DNA of 14,152 nt from an uncultured bacterium (GTDB lineage: Bacteria; Cyanobacteriota; Vampirovibrionia; Gastranaerophilales; Gastranaerophilaceae), in the NCBI GenBank assembly GCA_900554095.1, contig USGC01000028.1, positions 1 to 14,152 of the forward strand, read 5' to 3'. The translations under genes and the position numbers were made by a program. Numbering within the stretch: the stretch's first letter is position 1; each line of letters begins with the position of its first letter. The notes beneath the pieces are model-generated. The model worked only from the letters and a program-made list of their open reading frames with translations. It made no database searches and was not told the origin of the DNA. Shown piece by piece: positions 13,181 through 14,152 of this stretch.

Positions 13181-14152
13181 GCAATTAACGTTTTTGGATT
13201 TATTTTCCGGTATAGGCGGTTTCAGAATCGGACTTGAAAGAGCCGGTTTTAAAAGTATCGGCTATTGTGATAATGACGAATATGCCAACAAATTATACAA
13301 AGCATATTTTAATACCGAAGAGGAGTTATTTTTTAATGACATCAGAACAATCAATACAGAAGAATTGCCCGACTTCGACATTCTCTGCGGAGGATTTCCT
13401 TGCCAGTCTTTCTCGATTGCAGGAAAAAGACGCGGCTTTGAAGACACCAGAGGCACAATGTTTTTTGAAGTCGCACGGATTCTCAAAGACAAGCGACCCC
13501 GATATTTTATACTCGAAAACGTTAAAGGCTTACTTAATCACGACAGTGGAAAAACTTTCCAAACAATACTTAAAATTCTCACCGACATTGGGTATCAAGT
13601 GCAATGGCAATTACTTAATTCTAAGTTCTTCGGAGTTCCTCAAAACCGGGAAAGAGTGTACATTGTTGGATGTTATGGAAAAAGATGTGCCGGAAAAATA
13701 TTTCCTCTCACCCCGGACGGAATCGAAAATATTAGCACGCTCAATAAACATCCATTAAGTCCCAAGACACCTCAAGGTAACAGAATTTATTTACCGGACG
13801 GTTTAAGTTCCTGTCTTACTGCAAACGGAGGCGGACTCGGTGCTAAAACAGGGTTGTATTTTATTAACAAGCCTCGGCACAATCAATACAAAGCCTCTGA
13901 TACAGTTCAAACTCTAAAAGTTGCGGGCGATACTCCTTTAATGAAAGTTAGAAACGGAACTAAAAAAGGATTTGACGAAGCAGGTCCCGGAGACGGAATA
14001 AATCTTGCTTTTCCACATTCTAAAACAAGACGTGGAAGAGTTGGCAAGGGCTGTTCTCAGACTCTTGATACAAACTGCAATATGGGCACTATTGACGGAT
14101 ACAGAATCCGAAGATTAACTCCGCTTGAGTGTTTCAGACTTCAGGGATTTCC
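13167..14152 (+). CDS. C5-cytosine DNA methyltransferase, C-terminus beyond the window
   Basis: An open frame runs from ATG 13167 to the right edge (328 codons, no stop). It transfers a methyl group from S-adenosylmethionine to C5 of cytosine. Motifs in order: I, LDLFSGIGGFRIGLERAGF (about 10-28); IV, CGGFPCQSFS with catalytic Cys79; VI, FILENVKGLL (114-123); VIII, QNRERVYIVG (159-168); then a variable target-recognition region and motif IX-like RRLTPLECFRLQGF (315-328). Motif X would lie beyond the edge. It overlaps the portal by 14 nt. TTG 13173 is an alternative start with a better-spaced AGGAG site. It probably protects phage DNA from host restriction. Target sequence cannot be read. Confidence 0.92.
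   Translation, partial: MVLNKQLTFLDLFSGIGGFRIGLERAGFKSIGYCDNDEYANKLYKAYFNTEEELFFNDIRTINTEELPDFDILCGGFPCQSFSIAGKRRGFEDTRGTMFFEVARILKDKRPRYFILENVKGLLNHDSGKTFQTILKILTDIGYQVQWQLLNSKFFGVPQNRERVYIVGCYGKRCAGKIFPLTPDGIENISTLNKHPLSPKTPQGNRIYLPDGLSSCLTANGGGLGAKTGLYFINKPRHNQYKASDTVQTLKVAGDTPLMKVRNGTKKGFDEAGPGDGINLAFPHSKTRRGRVGKGCSQTLDTNCNMGTIDGYRIRRLTPLECFRLQGF

Noticed and set aside
13234..13758. Plus-strand 174-aa open frame
   Set aside because: It is a shadow of the methyltransferase gene in another frame; the methyltransferase frame carries motifs I, IV, VI, VIII and IX and stays open to the window edge.
1..14152. CRISPR arrays, tRNA/rRNA genes, insertion sequences, attachment sites
   Set aside because: No spaced direct repeats, cloverleaf-like sequence, transposase motif or terminal repeats were seen on either strand.

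Overview
The window is the structural (late) region of an AT-rich, contractile-tailed phage, most likely a prophage. The head genes are Mu-like: a gp28-type terminase, a DUF935 portal, a gpI-type protease-scaffold, and DUF1320 and DUF1834 proteins. The tail genes are P2/Mu myovirus-like: FI-type sheath, FII-type tube, frameshifted chaperone, tape measure, gpU and gpX. No transposase, integrase, repressor, attachment site, tRNA or host gene lies in the window, so replication mode and host cannot be read from it. AT-rich codons and good Shine-Dalgarno sites point to a low-GC bacterium, and no phylum can be assigned.

Two divergent operons leave a 267-bp intergenic region (6006-6272). Leftward (minus strand), in order of transcription: a one-TM small protein, a small coiled-coil protein, terminase small subunit (HTH), terminase large subunit, a 142-bp gap with its own promoter-like sequence, the tail assembly chaperone (with a likely -1 programmed frameshift), tape measure, gpU, gpX, and the start of an unidentified gene that runs off the left edge. 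Rightward (plus strand): protease-scaffold, major capsid, a small disordered protein whose reading frame is broken near its start, decoration protein, gp36-like and gp37-like head-completion proteins, sheath, a 59-aa cysteine-rich protein, tube, portal, and a C5-cytosine DNA methyltransferase that runs off the right edge.

Together these genes make and fill the head (terminase, portal, protease, capsid, decoration) and build the contractile tail (sheath, tube, chaperone, tape measure, U, X). The layout is unusual. Mu-type phages normally carry terminase, portal, protease, capsid, sheath, tube, chaperone and tape measure in one direction. Here the block is split across two strands, the portal sits after the tube gene, and the terminase is followed directly by the tail chaperone.

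The most notable regulatory feature is the divergent region. It holds two promoter-like elements of identical geometry pointing away from each other: TTGAAA, 18 bp, TA(T/G)ACT, 18 bp, AAAAGGACACC. This suggests coordinated firing of both operons and a shared transcript leader. Other notable points are the chaperone frameshift, a dinucleotide-tract frameshift at 8267-8273, a terminator-shaped perfect 11-bp inverted repeat inside a coding sequence, and several TTG start codons.
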